Source: an uncultured bacterium (lineage in GTDB: Bacteria > Planctomycetota > Phycisphaerae > Phycisphaerales > SM1A02). Taken from it: a stretch of DNA of 64,000 nt. The notes below the pieces were generated by a model, which worked only from the letters and a program-made list of their open reading frames with translations, searched no databases and was not told the origin of the DNA. A program made the position numbers and the translations under genes. Below are positions 15,998-25,404 of the stretch, piece by piece. Location: NCBI GenBank assembly GCA_903919715.1, contig CAIXJC010000027.1:93194-157193 (forward strand). The letters are read 5' to 3'. Positions within the stretch are counted from its first letter, which is position 1. Every line of letters starts with the position of its first letter.

Positions 15998-18036
15998 ATC
16001 CATCCACCCGTATCCGCGGTTGGTCCCGTGGCGTTGTTGTACTGACCATCGCGGCGCTTGTCGCAACCCTCGCACGAACGGCGCAACTGAAGACTGTGCC
16101 ACCATCGAAATTGATTCCTGCAATGGGTTCGAGAACATCGACCTCCGCCGAACTTGCATCGCGTGGTCGAATTCTTGATCGCCGCGGACGCATCTTGGCA
16201 ACCAGCATTGTCGGCTATCGACTTTTCGCAGACCCCGCCACGATTTGGAAGCGCGGAAATGATCGAATACGAGAAGGACTTAAGGACGATCCGCAGGCGT
16301 CGATCTCAGGAGATCCATTCACCGACGTTGCGGCGGCACTTTCGACTGTTCTTGGGAAACCATCTGCAGATATCGAAGGCATTTTGCGCCTTCGTGCAGA
16401 CGATCGATACGTCATTCTGGACGGCGATCTCTCAGAAGTCGAATTGGACGGCGTGAAGAGTTTGGCGATTGAAGGACTTGGAGTCGAATCGAAGCTTGTT
16501 CGCGAATACCCCCAAGGTTCGGTCGCGGTTTCAGTCGTCGGGAAAGTGGGATTTGAACACAAAGGACTTTCGGGCGCAGAACTGAGTTTCGAGTCCGACC
16601 TCGCAGCAAAGAACGGGAAGCTGACTTTTCTGCGCGACGTGCAGCGCAATGTGCTTCATATCGAGGACGGCAATTTCATTCCTGCTGATGACGGCACCGA
16701 TGTGCGATTGACGATCGATGTCGTGCTGCAAGACATCGCCGAAAAGCGTCTTGCAGAAGCCGTGCGCCAATACAACGCTGGAGGTGGGCGTCTTGTAGCC
16801 CTCGACCCTGAGACGGGTGATGTACTTGCGATGGTCGACATTCTTCGCACGCGATCTGGCTGGAAGGAAATCACGGCCGATCCTGCTCGACGAATTGATC
16901 CAGCCCTCGCGCGAAACCGATGCTTGACCGATCCGTTTGAACCAGGCTCGACCTTCAAGCCTTTCGTGTGGGAAACAGCGACGGAAATTGGGATTTTCTC
17001 ACTGAATTCAATCGTGCCAACGCCGACTGTCGGGCCTTATCGAACATCCTTTGGACGAGCGATTCGAGATGTCAAGTATTACGGTCCCGTGCCATGGAGA
17101 ACGGTGCTCGTGAAGAGTCTCAACAGTGGAATGGCGATCGCAGGAGAACGGATGTCATTCGAAGACATGCAACACAAGGTTGTTGAAAGATTTGGATTCG
17201 GGCAATTGACTCACCTTGGAGTTTCAGGTGAAACTGCGGGAATCGTTACAAGCCCAGCAGCATGGTCCAAGTTCACACAAACTTCAGTTTCGATGGGTCA
17301 TGAGATCGGCGTGACTCCCGTGCAGATGGTTCGCGCATTCAGTTCTTTCTGCAACGGTGGTTGGATGCCTCAACCACGAATCGCACTTCCGATCGGTCCA
17401 GATGGTCGTGTCCTTCCAACGAAGCAGACGCCAGTGATCCCAGCAAACATTGCTCTCGAGACGAGATCCGCAATGGAAGGAGTCTTGACCGAAGGCACTG
17501 GACGCAAAGCTCAGAGTGCGCTGTATCGCATGTTCGGAAAATCGGGAACCGCGCAACTTCCCAAGCCAGCAGGACAAGGAAAGGGTTATTTCGAAGATCG
17601 ATATGTCGCCAACTTCATCGCTGGCGCGCCGTACGAACACCCACGGATCGTTGTCTTGTGCGTGCTCGATGATCCGGACAAGAACAAGGGGCACTTTGGT
17701 GGTTCGGTCGCTGGTCCTGTTGTGCGTGATTTCATCGATGAAGCACTTCAATATCTAGGCGTGAAGCCTGATCAACTGCCCGAGCGACGCGCCGCGATTT
17801 TGGCATCGGGCCAAGATCTGCCGCCCGATGCGAAGGACCGAGTTGCATCAGCACTTATTTTTACGGATGCTGCGGGTGATGAAGATCTCGCCGCTGAAGC
17901 TTCCCCAGATGCTCCAGTGGCAGTCGCAGCGCTTCCAGCGCATCCAAAGGCTCGCACGACTTCCGTGACACGTTCGCCGACGACTTCCCCACGTGCAGGC
18001 GGAACAAAGGCGACCAGTCGAACGAAAGCTCACTGA
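15994..18036 (+). CDS. ftsI: Class B penicillin-binding protein, FtsI/PBP3 type
   Basis: Peptidoglycan transpeptidase of division. From ATG 15994 (overlapping the previous stop; GGGAGG immediately upstream) the protein has 680 residues. It has one N-terminal helix, a PBP-dimer domain, and a transpeptidase domain with all three active motifs: Ser319-x-x-Lys322 in EPGSTFKPF, Ser375-Leu-Asn377 and Lys516-Ser-Gly-Thr. The C-terminal 60 or so residues are Ala/Pro/Thr/Ser-rich low complexity instead of PASTA domains. No murE, murF, mraY or ftsW follows; the next gene is on the opposite strand, so the division cluster is truncated here. Confidence 0.93.
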   Translation: MNPSTRIRGWSRGVVVLTIAALVATLARTAQLKTVPPSKLIPAMGSRTSTSAELASRGRILDRRGRILATSIVGYRLFADPATIWKRGNDRIREGLKDDPQASISGDPFTDVAAALSTVLGKPSADIEGILRLRADDRYVILDGDLSEVELDGVKSLAIEGLGVESKLVREYPQGSVAVSVVGKVGFEHKGLSGAELSFESDLAAKNGKLTFLRDVQRNVLHIEDGNFIPADDGTDVRLTIDVVLQDIAEKRLAEAVRQYNAGGGRLVALDPETGDVLAMVDILRTRSGWKEITADPARRIDPALARNRCLTDPFEPGSTFKPFVWETATEIGIFSLNSIVPTPTVGPYRTSFGRAIRDVKYYGPVPWRTVLVKSLNSGMAIAGERMSFEDMQHKVVERFGFGQLTHLGVSGETAGIVTSPAAWSKFTQTSVSMGHEIGVTPVQMVRAFSSFCNGGWMPQPRIALPIGPDGRVLPTKQTPVIPANIALETRSAMEGVLTEGTGRKAQSALYRMFGKSGTAQLPKPAGQGKGYFEDRYVANFIAGAPYEHPRIVVLCVLDDPDKNKGHFGGSVAGPVVRDFIDEALQYLGVKPDQLPERRAAILASGQDLPPDAKDRVASALIFTDAAGDEDLAAEASPDAPVAVAALPAHPKARTTSVTRSPTTSPRAGGTKATSRTKAH

Positions 18037-18055
18037 AGACTGCGTCTGCGAAAAC

Positions 18056-18727
18056 TTACTTTGATGTTGGCTTTGCAGGCGGCGCAGGCTTTGCTGGCGT
18101 TGCAGTTTCTGCTGGTTTGGTAGGCGCACCCTTTGCAGCTGGCGTTTCCATTTCGCTCTTGGAATAGGGCATGAGTCCACGAATGCGAGTGATGATCAAG
18201 TCGTTGTCCGCAACATACTTCTTGATGTTGGCAGGGCATGTTCCTGTGACAGATCCAGCGGAACCAGACTGCTGCGCTTTCTTGAGAGCCTTCTCTGCTT
18301 GATAAAGCGCGATGATTCCCTTCTTTGCGTTTGACTCGAGCGCTTCGGTCGTTGCGCGCTGCCAGCGTGGATTCTTTTGCAGCAAGTCTGAAAGTTCCAC
18401 CGCGATTTTCGCAACGCTCATTTGAGCATTGAAATACGCCGTGCTTTGCTGGGCATTCAGCGTCTTTCCGCTGGCCATCATGCTGACGCTGTCCGCTTTA
18501 GTTTGAAATCCCGCACCGAAATCCGTTGCGTACTTCGCAAGGTCAACCGTGATCACGGGCGGCGCAAATGTGGTCTTTGGAGAAGTCGTGCCAGTCGAAT
18601 CACCACTCGGCGGAGGAGATTGTGCTGCATCGTCGTCGCCTCCACATCCAGCGCAAAGTACGAGCGAAGAGAGTCCGAGCATCAGAGTTGTAAGAAGAGG
18701 TCGCATTGAATGAGAATAATTTTTCAT
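18056..18727 (-). CDS. Predicted lipoprotein of unknown function
   Basis: 223 residues with a lipoprotein signal ending in the lipobox LCAGC (Cys about 27), a Ser/Pro/Asp-rich linker, a helical central region and a Lys/Pro/Ala/Thr-rich C-terminus. The start is supported by GGAG 8 bases upstream. It follows sucB on the same strand with a 30-base gap, so it may be the last gene of the sucAB operon, but nothing in the sequence links it to that complex. I do not recognise the family. Confidence 0.7.
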   Translation of the reverse strand: MKNYSHSMRPLLTTLMLGLSSLVLCAGCGGDDDAAQSPPPSGDSTGTTSPKTTFAPPVITVDLAKYATDFGAGFQTKADSVSMMASGKTLNAQQSTAYFNAQMSVAKIAVELSDLLQKNPRWQRATTEALESNAKKGIIALYQAEKALKKAQQSGSAGSVTGTCPANIKKYVADNDLIITRIRGLMPYSKSEMETPAAKGAPTKPAETATPAKPAPPAKPTSK

Positions 18728-18757
18728 CGAGTCGCTCCGTTCGAGTGGCCAATACCG

Positions 18758-19999
18758 TTACACCCCGAGCAAGAGTCGCCCAGGATTTTCAATGCAATCT
18801 TTGACATGCACGAGGAATCCGACGGCTTCTGATCCGTCGATGATTCGGTGATCGTACGAAAGCGCGAGATACATCATTGGGCGGAGCGCAATCTGACCAG
18901 GATTGTGTGGATCTTCGACGGCGCGCTTCTTGATCGCATGCATTCCCAGAATTGCAGATTGTGGTGGATTCAAGATTGGTGTCGACATGAGTGATCCATA
19001 GACGCCACCGTTGGAAATAGTGAACGTTCCACCAGTCATTTCATGGACACTCAATTTTCCTTCACGTGCTCGCAAAGCAAATGACTTGAGCGACTGCTCA
19101 ATTTCTGGCAGTTCCATCGCTTCGGCGCTTCGAATGACGGGCACGACAAGCCCGCGTTCAGTGCCAACGGCGACGCCGACATCCACGTAGTCGTGGAATT
19201 CCATTTCGTCGCCGGTGAGATACGCATTTGCTCGTGGGTACTGCGCAAGGGCAGAGACGCAGGCTCGAATGAAAAAGCCCATGAAGCCCAGTCCGACGCC
19301 GTGCTTTTTCTCGAAGTCTGCTTTGTGCTCCGCACGAAGACGGATCACCTCACTCATGTCCACTTCGTTAAAGGTGGTCAACATCGCAGCGGTGTGTTGA
19401 GCGCTCACGAGCCGCTCCGCAATTCGCTGTCGCAGCCGAGTCATCTTCTCGCGTCGTACGCCCCGAGTTCCGGGCGCCGCATTCGATGCGCTCGCTGAAA
19501 TCGCAGTGGATGACTTTGCAGCGGGGGCGGTGGTACCAGCGCCTTCCACATCGACTTTCATAACACGGCCAGATGGTCCGCTTCCTTCAAGCGTCCCAGC
19601 ATCGATTCCACGTTCGGCGGCCATCTTTTTCGCAACACCAGAAACGCGCGTCGGGGAGTCGGTTGCAATCTTGGGTGGGGAACTGACCGCAACTTTTGCT
19701 GCGGGCTGGGCTGCGACGGCTGGCGCCTTTGTGACGGTTGCAGCAACAACTCCCGCAGGGCGCGCGGCAGCTTCGTCGATCTTGGCAACGAGAGTTCCAA
19801 CCTTTTGTTCCGTTCCAGACTTGGCGACTAATCGAATCGCACCTGATGCAGGCGAGAGCAATTCCAGAGTTGCCTTGTCCGAATCGATTTCATTCAGGAG
19901 TTCATCCTTTTCGACCCAGTCTCCATCACTCTTTCGCCACGTTCCAAGGGTGACCTCGGTAATAGATTCGCCTGGACTTGGGATAACGACTTCAACCAT
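18758..19999 (-). CDS. sucB: Dihydrolipoyllysine succinyltransferase, E2 of 2-oxoglutarate dehydrogenase
   Basis: Transfers the succinyl group from E1 to CoA in the TCA cycle. The N-terminal lipoyl domain carries the lipoylated lysine at DSDKATLE (Lys42). An Ala/Pro-rich linker and a peripheral-subunit-binding segment ([14 protein letters not shown]) follow, then the catalytic domain with His384-x-x-x-Asp388 in YDHRIIDG. Length 413 is typical. GAGGA lies 6 bases before the ATG. It starts 27 bases after sucA. No E3 (lpd) is in the window. Confidence 0.95.
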   Translation of the reverse strand: MVEVVIPSPGESITEVTLGTWRKSDGDWVEKDELLNEIDSDKATLELLSPASGAIRLVAKSGTEQKVGTLVAKIDEAAARPAGVVAATVTKAPAVAAQPAAKVAVSSPPKIATDSPTRVSGVAKKMAAERGIDAGTLEGSGPSGRVMKVDVEGAGTTAPAAKSSTAISASASNAAPGTRGVRREKMTRLRQRIAERLVSAQHTAAMLTTFNEVDMSEVIRLRAEHKADFEKKHGVGLGFMGFFIRACVSALAQYPRANAYLTGDEMEFHDYVDVGVAVGTERGLVVPVIRSAEAMELPEIEQSLKSFALRAREGKLSVHEMTGGTFTISNGGVYGSLMSTPILNPPQSAILGMHAIKKRAVEDPHNPGQIALRPMMYLALSYDHRIIDGSEAVGFLVHVKDCIENPGRLLLGV

Positions 20000-20026
20000 G
20001 TGTGTTTCCTCGCATTATCGCTTCGG

Positions 20027-22960
20027 TTAACGCTTGTTGGCTGTTGGCTTTCGGCCGCCAGCGTTCTTGGAAGAAATGTCCACCGTTGAAGATGGCTTTT
20101 CATCGCTTGATTCATTTGCCGACTTGTTCGTCGCATCTTCGCTCTTGTCTGCCTTGTCAACTTTTTCCGCAGACATCGACGGGAAGACCTGTACGAGAAG
20201 CGCGTGCGCCTGTTTCTCGTGTGCCTTCGTCGATCCGACTGCAGGCGTCGCAGAATCAGGTCGGCCAACATACTTTGGATTGACACCGAAGAGGTCCATC
20301 ATCTGCGCTTGAATGAATCGATAGGCGCCCATATTGCGCGGCTCTTCCTGAACCCAATGCATCTCCGCGCCGCGATACTTCTTCAGGATCGCTTCGACTT
20401 CTTCGGCTGGAAACGGCGCAAGTTGTTCGATGCGAACGAATGCGCAGTTGTGGTCGCCGACCGCATCTCGCTGTGCTCGGAGTTCGTGAAAATATTTTCC
20501 AGTGCAGAAGTACACGCGCGAAATCAGCGGCGCTTTCTGTGCGTCTGGATCATCAATTACGCGCTGGAAATGGCCTTGAACAAAGTCCGAACCCACACTT
20601 TGCGCCGCTGGCAATCGCAGCATGCTCTTGGGAGTCATGACGACGAGCGGCTTTCGGAAATTGCGCTTCATTTGTCGCCGCAGAACGTGAAAGAGTTGTG
20701 CGGTAGTCGATGGATAGACAGCGTCGAAATTGTCTCCAGCCGCCATCTGCAAGAATCGCTCGAGTCGAGCGGATGAATGCTCGGGTCCTTGCCCTTCGTA
20801 TCCGTGTGGCAGCAAGAGGACCAATCCCGCGGCGCGGTTCCACTTGACTTCGCCGCTCGTTAAGAATTGATCGAAAATTACTTGTGCGCCATTGGCGAAA
20901 TCTCCAAACTGAGCTTCCCAGATGACGAGCGCATTTGGATCGGTCTGGGAATATCCAAGTTCGAATCCGACGATCGCATTTTCTGTCAGTGGGCTATTGC
21001 AGATTTCGAATCGTCCCAGCGCCGCAAGAGGATTGTGCCGACCTCCGGTTTCTTGGCAGATCACGACTGCATGACGATGGCTGAACGTTCCGCGTTCCAC
21101 ATCTTGTCCGCTGATGCGAACGGTGGAGCCTTCCAAGAGAAGCGATCCGTACGCCAAGAGTTCCGCCGTCGCCCAATCGATCTTCGCATCGGGATCGATG
21201 TTCGCACGTCCAGCGATCGTTCGAGCAATCGTGCGGTGCGGTGTGATGTGGTCTGGAGTATTGGACAGAACCGATCCGATCTTTACGAGTGTTGCGAGCG
21301 CAACGCCGGTCTCGACATTCTCGCCGTGGTACGGATGATCAAATTTCTTCCAAAGCCCTTGAAAGGCTGGAATTGCAGGGAAAACAGGCTTTGATTTGAC
21401 GGCTGTTTGTGCAGCGTCCATCCGATCATAAACAGACTGAACGAGTGCTTCTGCGTCTTGCGCTGAAATCACTCCCTGCGCAATCAATCGGTCTCGATAC
21501 GTGACGGCAACTGGCACGTGATCTCGAACTCGTCGATAAAGGAGTGGCTGAGTGAACGAAGGCTCATCTGTTTCGTTATGGCCATTCTTTCGGTAGCACC
21601 AAAGTTCCAAAAGTGCATCGCGCCCGAAGGCTTGTCGAAAGTCAGTCGCAGTTTGAGTTGCCCACACGCACGCTTCTGGATCGTCGCCGTTGACGTGAAA
21701 AATCGGAACGTCATATGCCTTGGCTAAATCTGAGCAGTATTGTCCGCCGAAGGTGTTCGCAGGATTCGTCGTGAATCCAACTTGATTATTGATGATGACA
21801 TGAAGTGCACCGCCGACGTCATACCCCTCCAACTTCATGAAGTTGAAACATTCTGATACGGAGCCTTGTCCTGGGAAAGACGAGTCGCCGTGAACCAAGA
21901 CAGGAACAACTTCTCGGTGTTCGCTGTCGGAGCGCAGGTCTTGCTTTGCGCGGGTGCGACCGAGCACGATTCCGTTCACGAATTCCAAGTGCGACGCATT
22001 CGATGACGCAGTCACATGCACAGGCCCTGAAGAAGTCGTTCGTTCTGAGCTGTATCCCTGATGATATTTCACATCGCCGCCACCTTGCGCGAAACTCGCG
22101 GTCCATGTCTCTTCGAATTCAGTCAGGACCTGCTCGTATTTCTTGCCGATGACATTCGTCAGCAAGTTGACTCTTCCGCGGTGCGCGAAAGCGAAACAGA
22201 ATTCACGCGCTCCTTGTTGCGCTGCCGATTCGATCAACTGATCGAGCATCGGAATGATTGTGTCAGCTCCTTCGAGGCCGAAGCGTTTCTTGCCGACGTA
22301 ACGCATCGCCAAGAAGGCCTCAAATGCGTCTGAATCAACGAGACGACGCAGAATGTGGCGCTGTTGTTCTGAGCTAAAGTTTGGTTTGCCGCGAGATTGT
22401 TCGACTCGCCGCTCGATCCACTCCCGTTGTTCCAGATTCGTGATGTGCAGATACTCAATGCCGCAGTGGCCGCAGTATGTCTGTTCCAGCTGAGCGATGA
22501 TGTCGCCAAGGGTGGAAGGTGATGCGATCGGCAGCGAGCCAGCGCTGAAAATCATTCCGAGGTGTTCATCGCCCAAGCCAGCACTTTCGAGCGTTAACAC
22601 ATCTGGGAATGGTCGCGTCGTTGCGAGTGGGTCAAGTTGCGCTGCAAGGTGGCCAAATTCGCGGTAACGGTGAATGAGTGTGTCGACTTTGCTTTGGGCT
22701 TGCCATCCGCTTGGGATGGGTGCATCAGAGTTCGATGCACCTCGTGGGGTCGGTTCGGCGTCAGAACTCTCTTGTGTTGGAGCGGGACGGGCAAGTCCAA
22801 GTTCGAATCCTGCGAAAAACTGTTGCCACTCGGGATCGACGGATTCAGGATCGCAATTCCACTGCGCAAAGAGCGAGTCGACAAATGCCGCATCCCATCC
22901 ATTGATGGATTGCCTTGCGGGCGGGGCGAATTCTGGTTTGTCGTGGCCTTCTTTGGTCAC
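20027..22960 (-). CDS. sucA: 2-oxoglutarate dehydrogenase E1 component
   Basis: Thiamine-diphosphate enzyme that decarboxylates 2-oxoglutarate and succinylates E2. 977 residues, full length. Family features: the N-terminal FVDSLFAQWNCDPESVDPEW, the conserved SHLEFVNGIVLGR, the thiamine region (VNGDDPEACVWA, RKNGHNETDEP) and HGYEGQGPEHSSARLERF. The start is GTG with GGAG upstream. A TACACT hexamer at 23022-23027 on the reverse strand could be the -10 element, giving a leader of about 55 bases. It forms an operon with sucB. Confidence 0.95.
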   Translation of the reverse strand: MTKEGHDKPEFAPPARQSINGWDAAFVDSLFAQWNCDPESVDPEWQQFFAGFELGLARPAPTQESSDAEPTPRGASNSDAPIPSGWQAQSKVDTLIHRYREFGHLAAQLDPLATTRPFPDVLTLESAGLGDEHLGMIFSAGSLPIASPSTLGDIIAQLEQTYCGHCGIEYLHITNLEQREWIERRVEQSRGKPNFSSEQQRHILRRLVDSDAFEAFLAMRYVGKKRFGLEGADTIIPMLDQLIESAAQQGAREFCFAFAHRGRVNLLTNVIGKKYEQVLTEFEETWTASFAQGGGDVKYHQGYSSERTTSSGPVHVTASSNASHLEFVNGIVLGRTRAKQDLRSDSEHREVVPVLVHGDSSFPGQGSVSECFNFMKLEGYDVGGALHVIINNQVGFTTNPANTFGGQYCSDLAKAYDVPIFHVNGDDPEACVWATQTATDFRQAFGRDALLELWCYRKNGHNETDEPSFTQPLLYRRVRDHVPVAVTYRDRLIAQGVISAQDAEALVQSVYDRMDAAQTAVKSKPVFPAIPAFQGLWKKFDHPYHGENVETGVALATLVKIGSVLSNTPDHITPHRTIARTIAGRANIDPDAKIDWATAELLAYGSLLLEGSTVRISGQDVERGTFSHRHAVVICQETGGRHNPLAALGRFEICNSPLTENAIVGFELGYSQTDPNALVIWEAQFGDFANGAQVIFDQFLTSGEVKWNRAAGLVLLLPHGYEGQGPEHSSARLERFLQMAAGDNFDAVYPSTTAQLFHVLRRQMKRNFRKPLVVMTPKSMLRLPAAQSVGSDFVQGHFQRVIDDPDAQKAPLISRVYFCTGKYFHELRAQRDAVGDHNCAFVRIEQLAPFPAEEVEAILKKYRGAEMHWVQEEPRNMGAYRFIQAQMMDLFGVNPKYVGRPDSATPAVGSTKAHEKQAHALLVQVFPSMSAEKVDKADKSEDATNKSANESSDEKPSSTVDISSKNAGGRKPTANKR

Positions 22961-23021
22961 GGGGGATGCTCCGTACGGGTTCGTGTGAATCGGCGAAGAG
23001 TCGTCTCATCGCCGACTTTTG

Positions 23022-23027
23022 AGTGTA
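23022..23027 (-). promoter_or_regulatory. Putative -10 element of the sucAB operon
   Basis: TACACT on the reverse strand, 61 bases before the sucA GTG, inside the 128-base gap between priA and sucA. Unlike several other genes here it would give a leader containing a GGAG ribosome site. Motif match only. Confidence 0.3.
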
Positions 23028-23088
23028 GCAGAGCATCGAAAAACCGCCTCTTCGTATCGTGTCGATTCGTGCAGGTTCGCCCGTGGAT

Positions 23089-25404
23089 TTACAGGAGAGC
23101 GACGGGGTCAACATCGACGGCGATGACTTCTCCAGGTGTCAAAATCGCAAGCGTCCGAGCGGCGGCGAGCAGTTGCTGCAATCGCGCTGGCGAATCGGCG
23201 AGAATCTCAATTTGGATTCGCCAGCGGTCGGCAATACGGGCGATCGGGCAGGGGGCGGGATCGCGAATAATGACAGATGCCGCAGCGGGAAGGATCGCCA
23301 TCGCTCCTCGAATCTGCCCTGCAATCCGCTCCGCTTCGGATCGTTGTTCGTGCCGAACGATGACTCGCGCGAGGCGATGTGCGGGGGGCAAGCCATACCG
23401 TTCACGCACCTCCAATTCACGCTGCGCAAAGCCGGAATAATCCTGTCGAGCGGCCGCGAGAATCGGCTCCGCATCGGGTTGAAAAGTCTGGATGATTGCT
23501 CGTCCTGATTGTGCGCTCCGTCCACAACGCCCAGAAACTTGGGAGACCAACTGAAAGGTCCGCTCGCTGGCACGAAAGTCCGGGAGGTTGAGCGCCGTAT
23601 CAGCGCTAATCACGCCAACGACTTGAACGTTCGGGAAATCAAGCCCTTTTGCGATCATTTGCGTTCCCAAGAGCAGCCGTATTTCACCTCGCCCGAACCG
23701 ACCGAGTGTTTCGTGAAAGTCGCTCGCTTGTGTCATCGAATCGCTATCGACTCGAGCGATCCGTCCTTGCGCAGCGAGGTCTGGAAAGAGTCGCTCAAGT
23801 TCTTCTTCAACCCGTTGCGTGCCAAGTCCAAAAATAGTCACCCCTTTCGCACAGCGTGGGCAGCGCGAGGGGACTTTTTGTTCGGCATGACAATGGTGGC
23901 AGCGAGTGAATTTCAGCGTTGAGCCATCCGAAACATCATGATGCACGACCATGCCTGCCTCGCAGTGCGCGCACTGCATCATCCAAGCGCAATTCTGATC
24001 GGGACACGCAATCCAATTCGCATATCCGCGCCGATTCAAGAGGATGATTGCCTGTCCACCCGCAGCAAATCCTTGACGTAGGGCGAACTCGAGAGTTGGT
24101 CCAATCAAATGCACTCGTCGATCGCGTCGAAGGACTGTTTCCTTGCGGAAATCAACGATTTCGACGCGCGGAGTGGTCAATCCAGGGGCGCGATTTGGCA
24201 ACTGATGAAGCTGAGAAATCCCGCGCTTTTTTGCGTTCCACCAACTCTCCAAACTCGGCGTTGCGCTGCCCAAGATGATTGGACATGCGCAGAGTTGCGC
24301 TCGTCGAATCGCAACGTCTCGTCCGTGATATCTGGGAGCCTGATCTTGCTTGTATGACTGATCGTGCTCTTCATCAACGATGATGAGTCCGAGTTCGCCG
24401 TCTGGAATTGGCGCAAAGACAGCACTGCGCGCACCGATGATGATCTTGGGTCCCGGCTGAGATGCAACGACCCATTGTTCATGTCGCTGTGCCGCAGTCA
24501 ATCCTGAATGCAGGATCGCCATTCGATCATGTGGAAGTCGCGCGACGATGCGGCCACCAGTTTGCGGAGTCAGCGAAATTTCGGGAACCAAATAGAGCAC
24601 GGATTGACCAGCCGCGAGCACACGCGCTGCGAGGCGCAGATAGACCTCGGTCTTTCCAGATCCAGTGACGCCGAACAATAAGTGCTGCGAAAAGCCCTTG
24701 TTTAAAGCCTCGCCAACACTTTCGATCACCTTGTGTTGGTCAGCAGTTGGTTCGGGAGCGCGCGCCTCGGCGACAACGGATGCGCGCCATTTTGCCTGAA
24801 CAGAAGTTCGCTGTGTGATCTTAAGGTGGCCGCTTTTTATGAGTGCCAAGATTGGCGCGCGGGTTCCGAGCGAACACTCTTCTCGTAGTTCATCAATGTC
24901 CACGGGACGCTCAGCTTGAGGGCGACGGGCGAGCGCATCAAGAACGGCCTGTCGTTTGGGATGCAATCGGCCCGCTTCCGCGGGAGGAGTGGCGAGATCG
25001 ACTGCGATTTTCTGCACGCGACCAACGCCTTTTCGCACTGCACTCGGCGTGATTCCCGCGATTGTCACGCCGATTGGAGCGCAGTAATACGACGCGATCC
25101 ACTGCGCAAGTCGCACAACAACGCTCGGCATCGGATCGTTCGTGCGATCAATTTCCAAAATGGACTTCACGCGACTCGGATCGATTCGTTTGTCGAGCAG
25201 TTCCTCTGCGCCAATACTCACCACAACACCTTGCACTGGCGAGTCACCGCGTCCCAGCGGAACGGTCACATAATCGCCGAGTTTGACGGTGTCGACGCCA
25301 TCGAGTGATGCGGGGATGCGATACAAAAGTCCCTCGGGATAGCGATCAATTCCGCGTTCGACCGCGATGCGTGCGTAACGCGCCGTGTCGGGCGACGTGG
25401 TCAT
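23089..25404 (-). CDS. priA: Primosomal replication protein N' (PriA helicase)
   Basis: 3'-to-5' helicase that reloads the replisome at stalled forks. 771 residues. The N-terminal DNA-binding domain is followed by Walker A GVTGSGKT (Lys251), the DEEH box at 344-347, the aspartate/GSATPS helicase motif, and the PriA zinc-binding cysteine pairs (CPDQNC, CAHC, CHHC, CPRC). All are intact. Its start overlaps the carA stop by 4 bases (ATGA), so it is translated from the same message as carA, an odd pairing of pyrimidine/arginine synthesis and replication restart. Confidence 0.96.
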   Translation of the reverse strand: MTTSPDTARYARIAVERGIDRYPEGLLYRIPASLDGVDTVKLGDYVTVPLGRGDSPVQGVVVSIGAEELLDKRIDPSRVKSILEIDRTNDPMPSVVVRLAQWIASYYCAPIGVTIAGITPSAVRKGVGRVQKIAVDLATPPAEAGRLHPKRQAVLDALARRPQAERPVDIDELREECSLGTRAPILALIKSGHLKITQRTSVQAKWRASVVAEARAPEPTADQHKVIESVGEALNKGFSQHLLFGVTGSGKTEVYLRLAARVLAAGQSVLYLVPEISLTPQTGGRIVARLPHDRMAILHSGLTAAQRHEQWVVASQPGPKIIIGARSAVFAPIPDGELGLIIVDEEHDQSYKQDQAPRYHGRDVAIRRAQLCACPIILGSATPSLESWWNAKKRGISQLHQLPNRAPGLTTPRVEIVDFRKETVLRRDRRVHLIGPTLEFALRQGFAAGGQAIILLNRRGYANWIACPDQNCAWMMQCAHCEAGMVVHHDVSDGSTLKFTRCHHCHAEQKVPSRCPRCAKGVTIFGLGTQRVEEELERLFPDLAAQGRIARVDSDSMTQASDFHETLGRFGRGEIRLLLGTQMIAKGLDFPNVQVVGVISADTALNLPDFRASERTFQLVSQVSGRCGRSAQSGRAIIQTFQPDAEPILAAARQDYSGFAQRELEVRERYGLPPAHRLARVIVRHEQRSEAERIAGQIRGAMAILPAAASVIIRDPAPCPIARIADRWRIQIEILADSPARLQQLLAAARTLAILTPGEVIAVDVDPVALL

